NCBI RefSeq assembly: GCF_004684345.1
Contig: NZ_CP038469.1
Coordinates: 3,286,001-3,350,000, forward strand
DNA: 64,000 nt
Reading direction: 5' to 3'
Source: Citrobacter tructae
GTDB taxonomy: Bacteria > Pseudomonadota > Gammaproteobacteria > Enterobacterales > Enterobacteriaceae
Position numbers and translations under genes: made by a program
Shown: positions 36,353 to 45,016 of the stretch, in pieces
How the letters are laid out: each line of letters opens with the position of its first letter
Numbering within the stretch: position 1 is the stretch's first letter
The notes under the pieces: model-generated
The model's database searches: none
Seen by the model: only the letters and a program-made list of their open reading frames with translations
What the model was told of the DNA's origin: nothing

Positions 36353-38182
36353 CTACTCTTCGTCGTCACCATCAACATGTGCGCGGATAAGTGCCATAAA
36401 CTCTTTGCCAAAACGCTCAAGTTTACGCATTCCCACGCCGTTGACGCTCAGCATTTCGCTCGGTGAAACCGGCATTTGCTCGGCCATTTCAATCAACGTG
36501 GCATCGTTGAAGACCACATACGGCGGGATATTCTCTTCATCAGCAATGGCTTTACGCAGCTTACGCAATTTGGCGAACAGTTTGCGATCGTAGTTGCCGC
36601 CAAAGGATTTCTGCATTGCGCGCGGTTTCAGCGCCACAATACGCGGCACGGCAAGCTGTAGTGGAACTTCACCGCGCAGTACCGGACGCGCAGCTTCGGT
36701 TAACTGTAACGCAGAGTGGTGAGCAATATTTTGCGTGACCAATCCGAGGTGAATAAGCTGGCGAATTACGCTGACCCAATGCTCGTGGCTCTGCTCACGG
36801 CCAATGCCGTAGACCGGCAGTTTGTCATGAGCCATCTCACGAATACGCTGGTTATTTGCCCCGCGCAGAACCTCGACGACATAGCCCATACCAAAACGTT
36901 GGTTAACGCGGTAGATCGTCGACAGCGCTTTACGCGCATCCATTAATCCGTCGTACTGTTTTGGCGGATCGAGACAAATATCGCAGTTACCGCACGGCTC
37001 CTGACGCCCTTCGCCAAAATAGTTCAGCAGCACCAGACGACGGCAGGTTTGCGCCTCGGCAAAGGCCCCCATCGCGTTGAGCTTATGCCGCTCGATATCC
37101 AGCAGTTGTCCGGCTGGTTTTTCTTCGAGACAACGGCGTAACCACGCCATATCTGCCGGATCGTAAAACAGCATCGCTTCTGCAGGCAGGCCGTCACGCC
37201 CGGCACGCCCGGTTTCCTGATAGTAGGACTCGATGTTACGCGGGATATCAAAATGCACCACGAAGCGCACGTTGGGTTTGTTAATTCCCATACCAAACGC
37301 TACGGTCGCGACGACGATTTGCAGGTCGTCACGCTGGAATTTCTCCTGCACGTCGGCGCGCACGCTGTTTTCCAGCCCGGCATGATAAGCCCCGGCGCTG
37401 ATCCCACGACTTTGCAGGCGTGCTGCTGTGTCTTCAACCTTCGCGCGGCTGTTACAGTAAATAATGCCGGACTTGCCGCGCTGTTCTTGTACGTAGCGCA
37501 TCAGCTGATCGAGCGGCTTAAATTTCTCCATCAGCATGTAACGAATGTTCGGACGGTCGAAGCTGCTGATCTGAATAAGGGGATCGTTAAGCCCGAGCAA
37601 ACGTACAATATCCTGCCGGGTGGTGTCATCGGCGGTGGCCGTGAGTGCCACAAACGGCAGCGCGGGGAAGCGTTGACGCAGCTGGCCCAGAGCGGCATAT
37701 TCCGGGCGGAAATCATGCCCCCACTGGGAAATACAGTGCGCTTCATCAACCGCCAGCAGCATCGGATTCCAGTGCGCCAGATTTTCCAGGAAGTTATCCA
37801 GCATCAGGCGCTCGGGTGCAATGTACAGCAGGCGGATTTGCCCGCTGCGACAGCCTGCCATCACCTCTTGCTGCTGTTCACGACTCTGGGTTGAGTTCAG
37901 GCACGCCGCCGCCACGCCGTTTGCCAGCAGCTGATCGACCTGGTCTTTCATCAAGGAAATCAGTGGCGAAACGACAACGGTGAGGCCGTTCAGCAATAAT
38001 GCGGGAATTTGATAACAGAGGGATTTACCACCACCGGTTGGCATAACGACCAGACAGTCGCGGCCAGAGAGCACGGTGTCGATGATTTCTTCCTGACCAG
38101 GGCGAAACTGTTGGTAGCCAAAGGTTTCCTGCAAAACCTGTTTAGCGCCCATTTCCAGATTCAACACTTCCGCCTGCGCCAC
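36353..38182 (-). CDS. recQ: RecQ, 3'-5' DNA helicase
   Basis: Superfamily 2 helicase of RecF-pathway repair and topological resolution with Topo III. The 609 residues equal E. coli RecQ. Walker A VMPTGGGKSLCYQ (about 47-60), DEAH box AVDEAHCISQWGHDF (about 143-157), motif VI YYQETGRAGRDG (about 320-331). The zinc cysteines are in CRRLVLLNYFGE and CGNCDIC (about 380-403), and a C-terminal HRDC domain follows. It lies 88 bp after pldA. Confidence 0.98.
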   Translation of the reverse strand: MAQAEVLNLEMGAKQVLQETFGYQQFRPGQEEIIDTVLSGRDCLVVMPTGGGKSLCYQIPALLLNGLTVVVSPLISLMKDQVDQLLANGVAAACLNSTQSREQQQEVMAGCRSGQIRLLYIAPERLMLDNFLENLAHWNPMLLAVDEAHCISQWGHDFRPEYAALGQLRQRFPALPFVALTATADDTTRQDIVRLLGLNDPLIQISSFDRPNIRYMLMEKFKPLDQLMRYVQEQRGKSGIIYCNSRAKVEDTAARLQSRGISAGAYHAGLENSVRADVQEKFQRDDLQIVVATVAFGMGINKPNVRFVVHFDIPRNIESYYQETGRAGRDGLPAEAMLFYDPADMAWLRRCLEEKPAGQLLDIERHKLNAMGAFAEAQTCRRLVLLNYFGEGRQEPCGNCDICLDPPKQYDGLMDARKALSTIYRVNQRFGMGYVVEVLRGANNQRIREMAHDKLPVYGIGREQSHEHWVSVIRQLIHLGLVTQNIAHHSALQLTEAARPVLRGEVPLQLAVPRIVALKPRAMQKSFGGNYDRKLFAKLRKLRKAIADEENIPPYVVFNDATLIEMAEQMPVSPSEMLSVNGVGMRKLERFGKEFMALIRAHVDGDDEE

Positions 38183-38201
38183 ATTAACCCCGTTAACCTT
38201 A

Positions 38202-38231
38202 AATAAAAACAGGCGCTATTTTCAGCGCCTG
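38202..38231 (-). terminator. pldA terminator
   Basis: On the minus strand CAGGCGCTGAAAATAGCGCCTG is followed by TTTTTATTT; stem GGCGCT/AGCGCC plus closing pairs. It lies 40 bp after the pldA stop and 20 bp before the recQ start, so recQ must have another promoter or depend on read-through. Confidence 0.85.
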
Positions 38232-38270
38232 AGAGAGAAACTGCAATGATTAAAATACTCTCAATACCGA

Positions 38271-39140
38271 TCAGAAGATATCGTTGAGCATTACGCCCAC
38301 ACCAACGCGCGTCTGATTAAAGTTATAGTCAATCAGCGACTCGCCATAACCACTGTAGACCTGAGTATAAAGGCGAACATGTTTTGTGATCGGGTAGCTG
38401 ACACCCAGCTCAGCGCCGCCGTAGCCGGTATTCCAGTTGTACTGACCTTTCGCGCTTAAGACAGCGTCACCTAAGTGATAACCCAGTTTGAGCTGATAGT
38501 AGCCCATATATTTAGTGATGTCGGGGTTATCGTCAGTGCTGCCGATGACGTACCACGGCTTCACTTCCACCAGCCAGTTACCGTTTTCTGCCATCAAGCG
38601 GGTATACAAGCGGTTCCAGCTACGCGAGGTCGGATCGGAACGACCGTTGGAGTCATGGTTGTACCCCATTTCGACATCACGTAGCGTCCAGCCTGCAAAG
38701 CGATAGTCGGTGGCGAAACCGAGAAACAACTGCGGCTCGTAGTTAGTCTCGCGAAACGGCGAAGACTCTTCGCTATTGGAAAGCTGCCACCAGGATTTCT
38801 GGGTGTAAGAGCCACCGAGCACGGAGTTCGGGCCTAAAATCCCACGCCATAGTGGAAACGCCAGGCTCAGCTGAAACTTCACCTCATCTTTACGCGCATT
38901 ATCAGACCAGCTATAGCTGCTGATGGCCTCTTTATTCATGTCGCTGGTATTGGTGTAGATGAGATAGTTGGTGTCATAAGGATAAAGCGTGAAAGGATTG
39001 TCATGCTCTTGCAGCATATTGGCAATAATACTGCCGCGTACAGCAGGTGCATCATGAATCTCTTTCACTGTCGCTTCCTGCGCATACGCGGTCAACGGCA
39101 ACATGACTGCTGGTAATAACCACCCCAGAATCGCCCGCAT
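38271..39140 (-). CDS. pldA: PldA, outer-membrane phospholipase A
   Basis: OMPLA, a 12-stranded outer-membrane beta barrel that degrades phospholipids mislocated to the outer leaflet; active as a Ca-dependent dimer. The 289 residues start with a signal peptide ending AYAQE (cleavage about residue 20). The catalytic triad region GYNHDSNGRSDPTSRSWNRL holds His, Ser and downstream Asn (mature 142, 144, 156 in E. coli). The C-terminal residue is Phe, the usual BamA signal. Confidence 0.97.
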   Translation of the reverse strand: MRAILGWLLPAVMLPLTAYAQEATVKEIHDAPAVRGSIIANMLQEHDNPFTLYPYDTNYLIYTNTSDMNKEAISSYSWSDNARKDEVKFQLSLAFPLWRGILGPNSVLGGSYTQKSWWQLSNSEESSPFRETNYEPQLFLGFATDYRFAGWTLRDVEMGYNHDSNGRSDPTSRSWNRLYTRLMAENGNWLVEVKPWYVIGSTDDNPDITKYMGYYQLKLGYHLGDAVLSAKGQYNWNTGYGGAELGVSYPITKHVRLYTQVYSGYGESLIDYNFNQTRVGVGVMLNDIF

Positions 39141-39305
39141 CGGTACTGTTCTCCTGAACCAAAATATTGATGAATTGTATAATTATCTGGCAAGCATTCT
39201 ACATACTTAGAGAGTTCCTCGTTAGTTATCCCGTCTTAAAGTAGAAAACAACAAATAATAAGCATAATATCAACATTTCATTAACCATTGAGATGTAGGG
39301 ATCGT

Positions 39306-39773
39306 ATGTCTGCCGTACTTACTGCTGAGCAAGCGCTGAAATTAGTGGGCGAAATGTTTGTCTACCATATGCCGTTTAACCGGGCGCTGGGGCTGGAGCT
39401 GGAACGCTACGAAAAAGAGTTTGCCCAATTGGCCTTTAACAACCAACCGATGATGGTTGGTAACTGGGCACAAAGCATCCTGCATGGGGGTGTGATCGCC
39501 TCAGCGCTGGACGTGGCCGCCGGACTGGTTTGCGTAGGCAGTACGCTGACACGTCACGAAACGATTAGCGAGGACGAGCTGCGTCAGCGGATGTCGCGCA
39601 TGGGCACTATCGATCTGCGTGTCGATTACCTGCGCCCGGGCAGAGGAAATCGCTTTACCGCCACCAGCAGTCTGCTGCGGGCGGGTAATAAGGTTGCCGT
39701 TGCGCGCGTGGAACTGCATAACGAAGAGCAGCTTTATATCGCCAGCGCCACCGCGACTTATATGGTGGGGTAA
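39306..39773 (+). CDS. yigI: YigI, hotdog-fold acyl-CoA thioesterase
   Basis: A 155-residue PaaI/4HBT-type thioesterase. I start at MSAVLTAEQALKLVGEM (39306), the E. coli start; a second in-frame start 18 bp upstream lacks support. The hotdog helix and active site are around NWAQSILHGGVIASALDVAAG (HGG motif about residue 60-62), with IDLRVDYLRPGRG on the following strands. E. coli YigI acts on medium- to long-chain acyl-CoA. Divergent from pldA. Confidence 0.93.
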   Translation: MSAVLTAEQALKLVGEMFVYHMPFNRALGLELERYEKEFAQLAFNNQPMMVGNWAQSILHGGVIASALDVAAGLVCVGSTLTRHETISEDELRQRMSRMGTIDLRVDYLRPGRGNRFTATSSLLRAGNKVAVARVELHNEEQLYIASATATYMVG

Positions 39774-39824
39774 GCGCCTGAAACAAGGTAAACTGCGGTT
39801 ACATTTCTGAAATGAGTTTTCCCG

Positions 39825-40721
39825 ATGGATGCTAAGCAAACGCGGCAGGGCGTATTACTCGCTCTTGCTGCCTATTTTATTTGGGGCATTGCACCCGCGT
39901 ATTTCAAGCTGATTTACTACGTCCCCGCAGATGAGATCCTGACGCACCGCGTGATCTGGTCGTTTTTCTTTATGGTGGTGTTGATGAGTGTCAGCCGCCA
40001 GTGGTCAGGGGTTAAAACGCTGCTACAAACGCCAAAGAAGGTTTTCCTGCTGGCGCTCTCTGCGGTGCTCATTGGCGGAAACTGGTTGCTTTTTATCTGG
40101 GCGGTCAACAACCACCATATGCTGGAAGCCAGCCTCGGCTACTTTATTAACCCGCTGGTGAATATTGTGCTGGGCATGATTTTCCTCGGCGAGCGCTTTC
40201 GCCGCATGCAATGGCTGGCCGTTCTGTTAGCCGCCTGCGGCGTACTGGTGCAATTGTGGACATTCGGCTCACTGCCAATCATCGCTCTGGGGCTGGCCTT
40301 CAGCTTTGCTTTTTATGGCCTGGTGCGTAAGAAAATCGCCGTCGAGGCGCAAACCGGCATGCTAATCGAAACCCTGTGGCTGTTACCGGTTGCGGCAATC
40401 TATCTGTTTGGTATTGCCGATAGCCCAACCAGCCATATGGGGCAGAACCCGATGTCGCTCAATCTGTTGCTGATTGCCGCAGGCGTCGTAACTACCATTC
40501 CGCTGCTGTGCTTTACCGGCGCAGCGACCCGTCTGCGTCTTTCCACGCTAGGTTTCTTCCAGTACATCGGACCAACGCTGATGTTCCTGCTGGCGGTGAC
40601 ATTTTACGGCGAGGTGCCGGGCGCGGATAAGATGGTGACGTTCGCGTTTATCTGGGTGGCGCTGGCGATATTCGTGATGGATGCGATTTATACCCTACGC
40701 AGAACGCAAAGGGGACTTTAA
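39825..40721 (+). CDS. rarD: RarD, EamA/DMT-family transporter
   Basis: Inner-membrane protein with about ten helices in 298 residues, two EamA repeats (first starting LLALAAYFIWGIAPAYFKL). Named for a chloramphenicol-related phenotype in Pseudomonas; the enterobacterial substrate is not established. It follows yigI by 51 bp in the same direction and converges with corA at a REP hairpin. Confidence 0.93.
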   Translation: MDAKQTRQGVLLALAAYFIWGIAPAYFKLIYYVPADEILTHRVIWSFFFMVVLMSVSRQWSGVKTLLQTPKKVFLLALSAVLIGGNWLLFIWAVNNHHMLEASLGYFINPLVNIVLGMIFLGERFRRMQWLAVLLAACGVLVQLWTFGSLPIIALGLAFSFAFYGLVRKKIAVEAQTGMLIETLWLLPVAAIYLFGIADSPTSHMGQNPMSLNLLLIAAGVVTTIPLLCFTGAATRLRLSTLGFFQYIGPTLMFLLAVTFYGEVPGADKMVTFAFIWVALAIFVMDAIYTLRRTQRGL

Positions 40722-40729
40722 CGTTGTTG

Positions 40730-40757
40730 TGCCGGATGACGCTACCGCCATCCGGCA
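40730..40757. repeat. REP hairpin between rarD and corA
   Basis: TGCCGGATG-ACGCTACCGC-CATCCGGCA, perfect 9-bp arms. It lies between the convergent rarD and corA stops; no intrinsic terminator is present in that gap. Confidence 0.75.
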
Positions 40758-40763
40758 CCAAAC

Positions 40764-41714
40764 TCATAACCAGTTTTTGCGCTTAAAGTACAAATACGGC
40801 GCCAGACCCGCGAGCATCATAAAGACAATCGCCCCAGGATAACCGAAGCTCCAGTGCAGTTCCGGCATGAACTCAAAGTTCATCCCATAGCTGGACGCCA
40901 CCAACGTCGGCGGCAGGAACACCACGGAAACCACCGAGAAGATCTTGATGATGCGGTTCTGCTCGATGTTGATAAAACCCATCGCCGCCTGCATCAGGAA
41001 GTTAACCTTCTGGAACAGCGATTCGTTGTGCGGCAGCAGAGATTCGATATCGCGCAGGATCTCACGCGCCTGCTCCAGCTGACCGCCCGGCAGACGCGCC
41101 TTACGCACCAGGAAATTCAGTGCGCGCTGGGTATCCATCAGACACAGGCGAACTTTCCAGCCGATATCTTCCAGTTCCGCCAGCGTGGAGAGCGCTTCAT
41201 CGTATTCATCACCCTGACGCCCTTCCATAATTACGCGGCTGAGTTTTTCCAGATCGCTGTAGATGTTTTCTATTTCATCCGCCAGCTGTTCGATTTTCGT
41301 TTCGAACAGATCGAGCAGCAGCTCGTAAGCGTTGCCATCAACCATCGCCTGGCTGCGCGCACGCATGCGGTACAGACGAAATGCTGGCAGCTCGCGTTCA
41401 CGTAGGGTAAACAGGCGGCCTTCACGAATGGTAAATGCGACAGTTGAGTTGCCCGCGTGATCGTCGGCATCTTCATAAAAGAAGAAGGAGTGAATATGCA
41501 GGCCGTCTTCGTCCTCAAAGAAACGCGCGGATGCTTCGATGTCTTCCAGTTCAGGGCGCGTAGCCAGGTTCTGGCCCAAGTCCTTTTGCACACGGTTTCG
41601 TTCATCGTCGTCCGGCTCGACTAAATCGACCCAAACCGAGCTGGCGAGATGCTCAATCTCATCCGCCTCAAGACGTATTAAACGATTGTTTTCCAGTTGA
41701 AATGCGCTCAGCAT
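40764..41714 (-). CDS. corA: CorA, magnesium/cobalt/nickel channel
   Basis: Pentameric inner-membrane Mg2+ channel. I start at MLSAFQLENNRL (41714), 316 residues as in E. coli; an in-frame start 15 bp upstream is less likely. The large cytoplasmic domain is followed by two C-terminal helices, the first ending in the signature SYGMNFEFMPEL (GMN about 277-279), and by the basic tail FKRKNWL. A long structured leader with a small ORF precedes it. Confidence 0.98.
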   Translation of the reverse strand: MLSAFQLENNRLIRLEADEIEHLASSVWVDLVEPDDDERNRVQKDLGQNLATRPELEDIEASARFFEDEDGLHIHSFFFYEDADDHAGNSTVAFTIREGRLFTLRERELPAFRLYRMRARSQAMVDGNAYELLLDLFETKIEQLADEIENIYSDLEKLSRVIMEGRQGDEYDEALSTLAELEDIGWKVRLCLMDTQRALNFLVRKARLPGGQLEQAREILRDIESLLPHNESLFQKVNFLMQAAMGFINIEQNRIIKIFSVVSVVFLPPTLVASSYGMNFEFMPELHWSFGYPGAIVFMMLAGLAPYLYFKRKNWL

Positions 41715-41842
41715 GACCGGGACTCCCAATGCAAAAAATTATCGGACAGTTCGATGGGCACACAGAAACAATTTGGGTTTCAGACCATTAAACAGCCTGA
41801 CTCAGCGCGACGGGAAAAAACAGAAGGTCGCTGACAACCGCG

Positions 41843-41870
41843 AAGGCTATCAGCAAAAAGGGATAGCCTT
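41843..41870 (-). promoter_or_regulatory. 9-bp hairpin in the corA leader abutting the corL stop
   Basis: On the minus strand AAGGCTATC-CCTTTTTGCT-GATAGCCTT has perfect 9-bp arms. Its first base is adjacent to, and its first A overlaps, the TAA stop of the leader ORF, so a terminating ribosome would cover it. Two further perfect 5-6-bp hairpins lie inside the ORF (41902-41915 and 41879-41895). Confidence 0.7.
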
Positions 41871-41925
41871 AGGAGTTGATCCTGGATGACAGGATAATGA
41901 GCCAGTATCTACTGGGTGTGTCCAA
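41869..41925 (-). CDS. corL: CorL-like leader peptide of corA
   Basis: An 18-codon ORF with TTG start (41923-41925), product LDTPSRYWLIILSSRINS with the first residue read as Met, and TAA stop. AAGAGGA lies 8 bp before the TTG, a good Shine-Dalgarno with correct spacing. It begins about 25 nt after the inferred transcription start. In Salmonella a leader ORF named corL is reported to couple its translation to Rho-dependent termination before corA. I identify this one by position and architecture, not by remembered sequence. No ATG-started alternative of useful length exists in the leader. Confidence 0.6.
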   Translation of the reverse strand: MDTPSRYWLIILSSRINS

Positions 41926-41957
41926 GGCGAATGTCCTCTTAGCGTAATCGTGCGCGC

Positions 41958-41986
41958 ATGTTACGCCAGCAAAATTTTGACGTCAA
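41958..41986 (-). promoter_or_regulatory. corA promoter
   Basis: -35 TTGACG (41981-41986), 17-bp spacer, -10 TAACAT (41958-41963). Transcription should start near 41951, giving a leader of about 235 nt, comparable with the long corA leader known in Salmonella. The rest of the corA-uvrD gap (41987-42073) shows no gene and no clear terminator for uvrD. Confidence 0.7.
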
Positions 41987-42073
41987 CACGCAACGAAACG
42001 CTAGTCTGGATAAATTACCTTCTCATCAGTAAGGCTAGCAGATCGTTACAAAATAATTATATTTTTCTGAAAG

Positions 42074-44236
42074 TTATACCGTATCCAGCCTCGCGTAGGC
42101 GGCAACCAGCCATTTGATCCCCTGCCCCTGGAACGCAACCTGCAAACGGCTGTGTTCTCCGCTGCCTTCCAGGTTGACGATCGTGCCTTCACCAAATTTG
42201 GCATGCCGTACACGCTGACCGAGCTTATAGCCGGTGTCATTCTCCGCCATCGGTGTGCCCATACGTTGATGACTCACCGGGCGGCTCACCGTGGCGCGCA
42301 AACGCACCTCTTCCACGCAGGCTTCCGGCAGCTCGCCAATAAAGCGCGATGGACGGTGGTAAACCTCTTTGCCGTACAGACGGCGCGTTTCAGCATAGGT
42401 CAACGTTAGCTTCTGCATAGCACGGGTGACACCCACATAGGCCAGACGGCGTTCCTCTTCGAGGCGTCCGCCTTCGTCGAGTGACATCTGGCTGGGGAAC
42501 ATGCCCTCTTCCATACCGACGATAAATACCTGCGGGAACTCCAGACCTTTGGCCGAGTGCAGGGTCATTAGCTGGACCGCATCCTGCCAGGTATCCGCCT
42601 GCCCTTCGCCCGCTTCCAGCGCCGCGTGGGAGAGAAACGCCTGCAGCGGCATTAAGTCTTCGTCTTCTTCGTTGTAGCTAAACTGGCGCGTTGCTGTCAC
42701 CAGTTCCTCTAAGTTTTCGATACGCGTCTGGCCCTTCTCGCCCTTTTCCTGCTCGTACATCATGCGTAGGCCAGAGTCTTTTACCACCCGGTCGGTCTGA
42801 ACGTGCAGCGGCATATCAGCGGTTTCCTGTGCCAGCGCGTCAATCAACTCCATAAAGCGCTGTAGCGCGCTGGCGGCACGACCGGCAAGGGCTTTTTCCT
42901 GCAGCAGTTCACGACATGCCTGCCACATTGTGAGTTGGCGATCGCGCGAGGTTTGACGTACCACATCCAGCGTACGATCGCCGATACCGCGCGTTGGGGT
43001 ATTTACCACTCGCTCAAACGCGGCGTCGTCGTTGCGGTTGGCGATCAGGCGCAGATAAGAGAGTGCGTCTTTGATTTCCTGGCGTTCGAAGAATCGCATC
43101 CCACCGTAGATACGGTACGGCATGCTGGCCTGTAACAGCGCCTCTTCCAGCACGCGAGACTGGGCGTTGCTGCGGTAGAGAATGGCGCACTGTGTAAGCT
43201 GACCACCATTGTCCTGCCAGGCTTTAATGCGATTGACCACAAAGCGCGCTTCATCGAGTTCGTTGAACGCACAATAGAGTGAGATCGGCTCACCGTCGAC
43301 GCCGTCGGTCCACAGCTTTTTGCCCAGACGCCCGTTGTTGTTTTCAATCAGGGCGTTGGCCGCGCTAAGGATATTGTTGGTCGAGCGGTAGTTCTGCTCC
43401 AGACGAATAGTTTCGGCACCAGGGAAGTCGTTGAGGAAACGCTGGATGTTTTCCACCTGCGCCCCGCGCCAGCCGTAGATTGACTGGTCATCATCGCCGA
43501 CAATCATCACCTTGCCGGTGTCGCCCGCTAACAGACGTATCCACGCATACTGGATGTTGTTGGTGTCCTGGAATTCGTCCACCAGGATGTTGGTAAAACG
43601 TTCACGGTAGTGCTGCAGGATATGCGGCTTGTTGAGCCACAGTTCGTGGGCGCGCAGCAGCAGCTCGGCAAAATCCACCAGTCCGGCGCGATCGCACGCC
43701 TCCTGATAGGCCTGGTAAACTTTCTGCCAGGTCTGCTCGACCGGATTGCCGTAGCTCTGAAGATGGTGCGGGCGCAGCCCTTCGTCTTTCTGGCTGTTGA
43801 TAAACCACATTGCCTGACGCGCCGGCCACTGCTTCTCATCCAGATTCATCGCTTTGATCAGACGTTTCAGCAGGCGCAACTGGTCTTCGCTGTCGAGGAT
43901 CTGGAAATCCTGCGGCAGGTTTGCATCCATATGGTGCGCACGCAGCAGGCGGTGTGCCAACCCGTGGAAGGTCCCCACCCACATCCCCCCCTGGCTGGTT
44001 CCCATGATCTGGCCAATACGGTGACGCATTTCCGCCGCCGCTTTGTTGGTAAAGGTCACTGCCATAATGGAGTACGGCGAGTTGTTCTCTACCGTCAGTA
44101 ACCAGGCGATGCGGTGCACCAGCACGCGAGTTTTACCACTCCCCGCGCCTGCCAGAACCAGCATGTTGCTGCGTGGCGCAGCCACCGCTTCGCGCTGTTT
44201 GTCATTAAGGCTTTCGAGCAGGTAAGAAACGTCCAT
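42074..44236 (-). CDS. uvrD: UvrD, DNA helicase II
   Basis: SF1A 3'-5' helicase for nucleotide excision and mismatch repair. I start at MDVSYLLESLNDKQREAV (44236), 720 residues as in E. coli. Walker A LAGAGSGKTRVLVHR (about 28-42), motif II LVDEFQDTNNIQY (about 218-230), motif III VGDDDQSIYGWRGA (about 245-258), motif VI LAYVGVTRAMQKLTL (about 567-581). The C terminus has the Tudor-like RNAP-binding region (FGEGTIVNLEG). SOS-regulated by the upstream LexA box. Confidence 0.98.
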   Translation of the reverse strand: MDVSYLLESLNDKQREAVAAPRSNMLVLAGAGSGKTRVLVHRIAWLLTVENNSPYSIMAVTFTNKAAAEMRHRIGQIMGTSQGGMWVGTFHGLAHRLLRAHHMDANLPQDFQILDSEDQLRLLKRLIKAMNLDEKQWPARQAMWFINSQKDEGLRPHHLQSYGNPVEQTWQKVYQAYQEACDRAGLVDFAELLLRAHELWLNKPHILQHYRERFTNILVDEFQDTNNIQYAWIRLLAGDTGKVMIVGDDDQSIYGWRGAQVENIQRFLNDFPGAETIRLEQNYRSTNNILSAANALIENNNGRLGKKLWTDGVDGEPISLYCAFNELDEARFVVNRIKAWQDNGGQLTQCAILYRSNAQSRVLEEALLQASMPYRIYGGMRFFERQEIKDALSYLRLIANRNDDAAFERVVNTPTRGIGDRTLDVVRQTSRDRQLTMWQACRELLQEKALAGRAASALQRFMELIDALAQETADMPLHVQTDRVVKDSGLRMMYEQEKGEKGQTRIENLEELVTATRQFSYNEEDEDLMPLQAFLSHAALEAGEGQADTWQDAVQLMTLHSAKGLEFPQVFIVGMEEGMFPSQMSLDEGGRLEEERRLAYVGVTRAMQKLTLTYAETRRLYGKEVYHRPSRFIGELPEACVEEVRLRATVSRPVSHQRMGTPMAENDTGYKLGQRVRHAKFGEGTIVNLEGSGEHSRLQVAFQGQGIKWLVAAYARLDTV

Positions 44237-44271
44237 TGGCACCGCCGGAATCAACGGGGCCAGTTGGACCC

Positions 44272-44287
44272 CTGGGAATTTATACAG
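44272..44287 (-). promoter_or_regulatory. LexA (SOS) box of uvrD
   Basis: CTGTATAAATTCCCAG on the minus strand; compare E. coli uvrD CTGTATATATACCCAG and the consensus CTGT-N8-ACAG. It lies 36-51 bp before the start codon. Confidence 0.8.
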
Positions 44288-44299
44288 AGTTATTGACGA

Positions 44300-45016
44300 T
44301 TATATCAGCGAGGTCAGAGATGCCAACTGTGAAATTTCGATATGCGGCAGCAAACGGCTATCAGCGGTTTGCATCAGGTCAGCATTTTCCGGTTTAATCC
44401 AACAGGCCTGCATCCCACAACGGATTGCCCCGGCGACGTCTGTCGTCAGGTCATCGCCCACGTGCAAAATTTCACCCATCGGCATATTCAGTTTTTCCGC
44501 TGCCAGCGCGTACATATCGCTGAACGGTTTTGAGCGTCCATCGGGACCGGCACGCAGCACAAACTCAAAGTAATCGCCCAGACCAAACAGCTCCGGCTGC
44601 GCGTTACCGTTGGTGATTGCCACCAGCGGCCACTTGCGGGCCAGCACCTTCAGTGTGTCATGCGTAGACTGCGGGACGTCGATACGGCTGCGCCATTTCG
44701 CGAAGTTCATCATTGCGGCGTTCGCCCCCATTCTGGCTTCTGCCTCTGACAAACCCGCCTCCAGCATGGCGCACTCTACGGCCCGGTGACGCCATTGGGT
44801 AACGTCGTGGTAGATTTCCGGTTCGGCGTCGCGTACAACCTGACGCAGACGCTGTAGATCGGAGTTTTGCAACGAGCTCAGCGCCGGGTGATAATTTTGC
44901 ACAAAAGCGAGCGCTTCCTGTTCGGTGCGCGTGATAACGGGACGGTTATCGTAAAGGGTGTCATCAAGGTCAAAGGTGAGCGCAGAAATACGCCCCAAAG
45001 GCCGGTAAAAACGCAT
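44300..45016 (-). CDS. yigB: YigB, HAD-family FMN phosphatase
   Basis: Cytosolic HAD phosphatase, 238 residues; E. coli YigB dephosphorylates FMN in riboflavin synthesis and has been linked to persister formation. Motif I FDLDDTLYDNRP (about 15-26), motif II VAITNGNAQPE, motif IV HVGDDLTTDVAGA (about 190). It begins 1 bp inside the xerC stop codon, indicating coupling. Last gene of the lptM/dapF-yigA-xerC-yigB run. Confidence 0.95.
   Translation of the reverse strand: MRFYRPLGRISALTFDLDDTLYDNRPVITRTEQEALAFVQNYHPALSSLQNSDLQRLRQVVRDAEPEIYHDVTQWRHRAVECAMLEAGLSEAEARMGANAAMMNFAKWRSRIDVPQSTHDTLKVLARKWPLVAITNGNAQPELFGLGDYFEFVLRAGPDGRSKPFSDMYALAAEKLNMPMGEILHVGDDLTTDVAGAIRCGMQACWIKPENADLMQTADSRLLPHIEISQLASLTSLI

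Noticed and set aside
41952..41960. ATG at 41960 (six-codon ORF MRARLR) as the corA leader peptide
   Set aside because: The ATG is part of the -10 element, so it lies upstream of the transcript start; it also lacks a Shine-Dalgarno.
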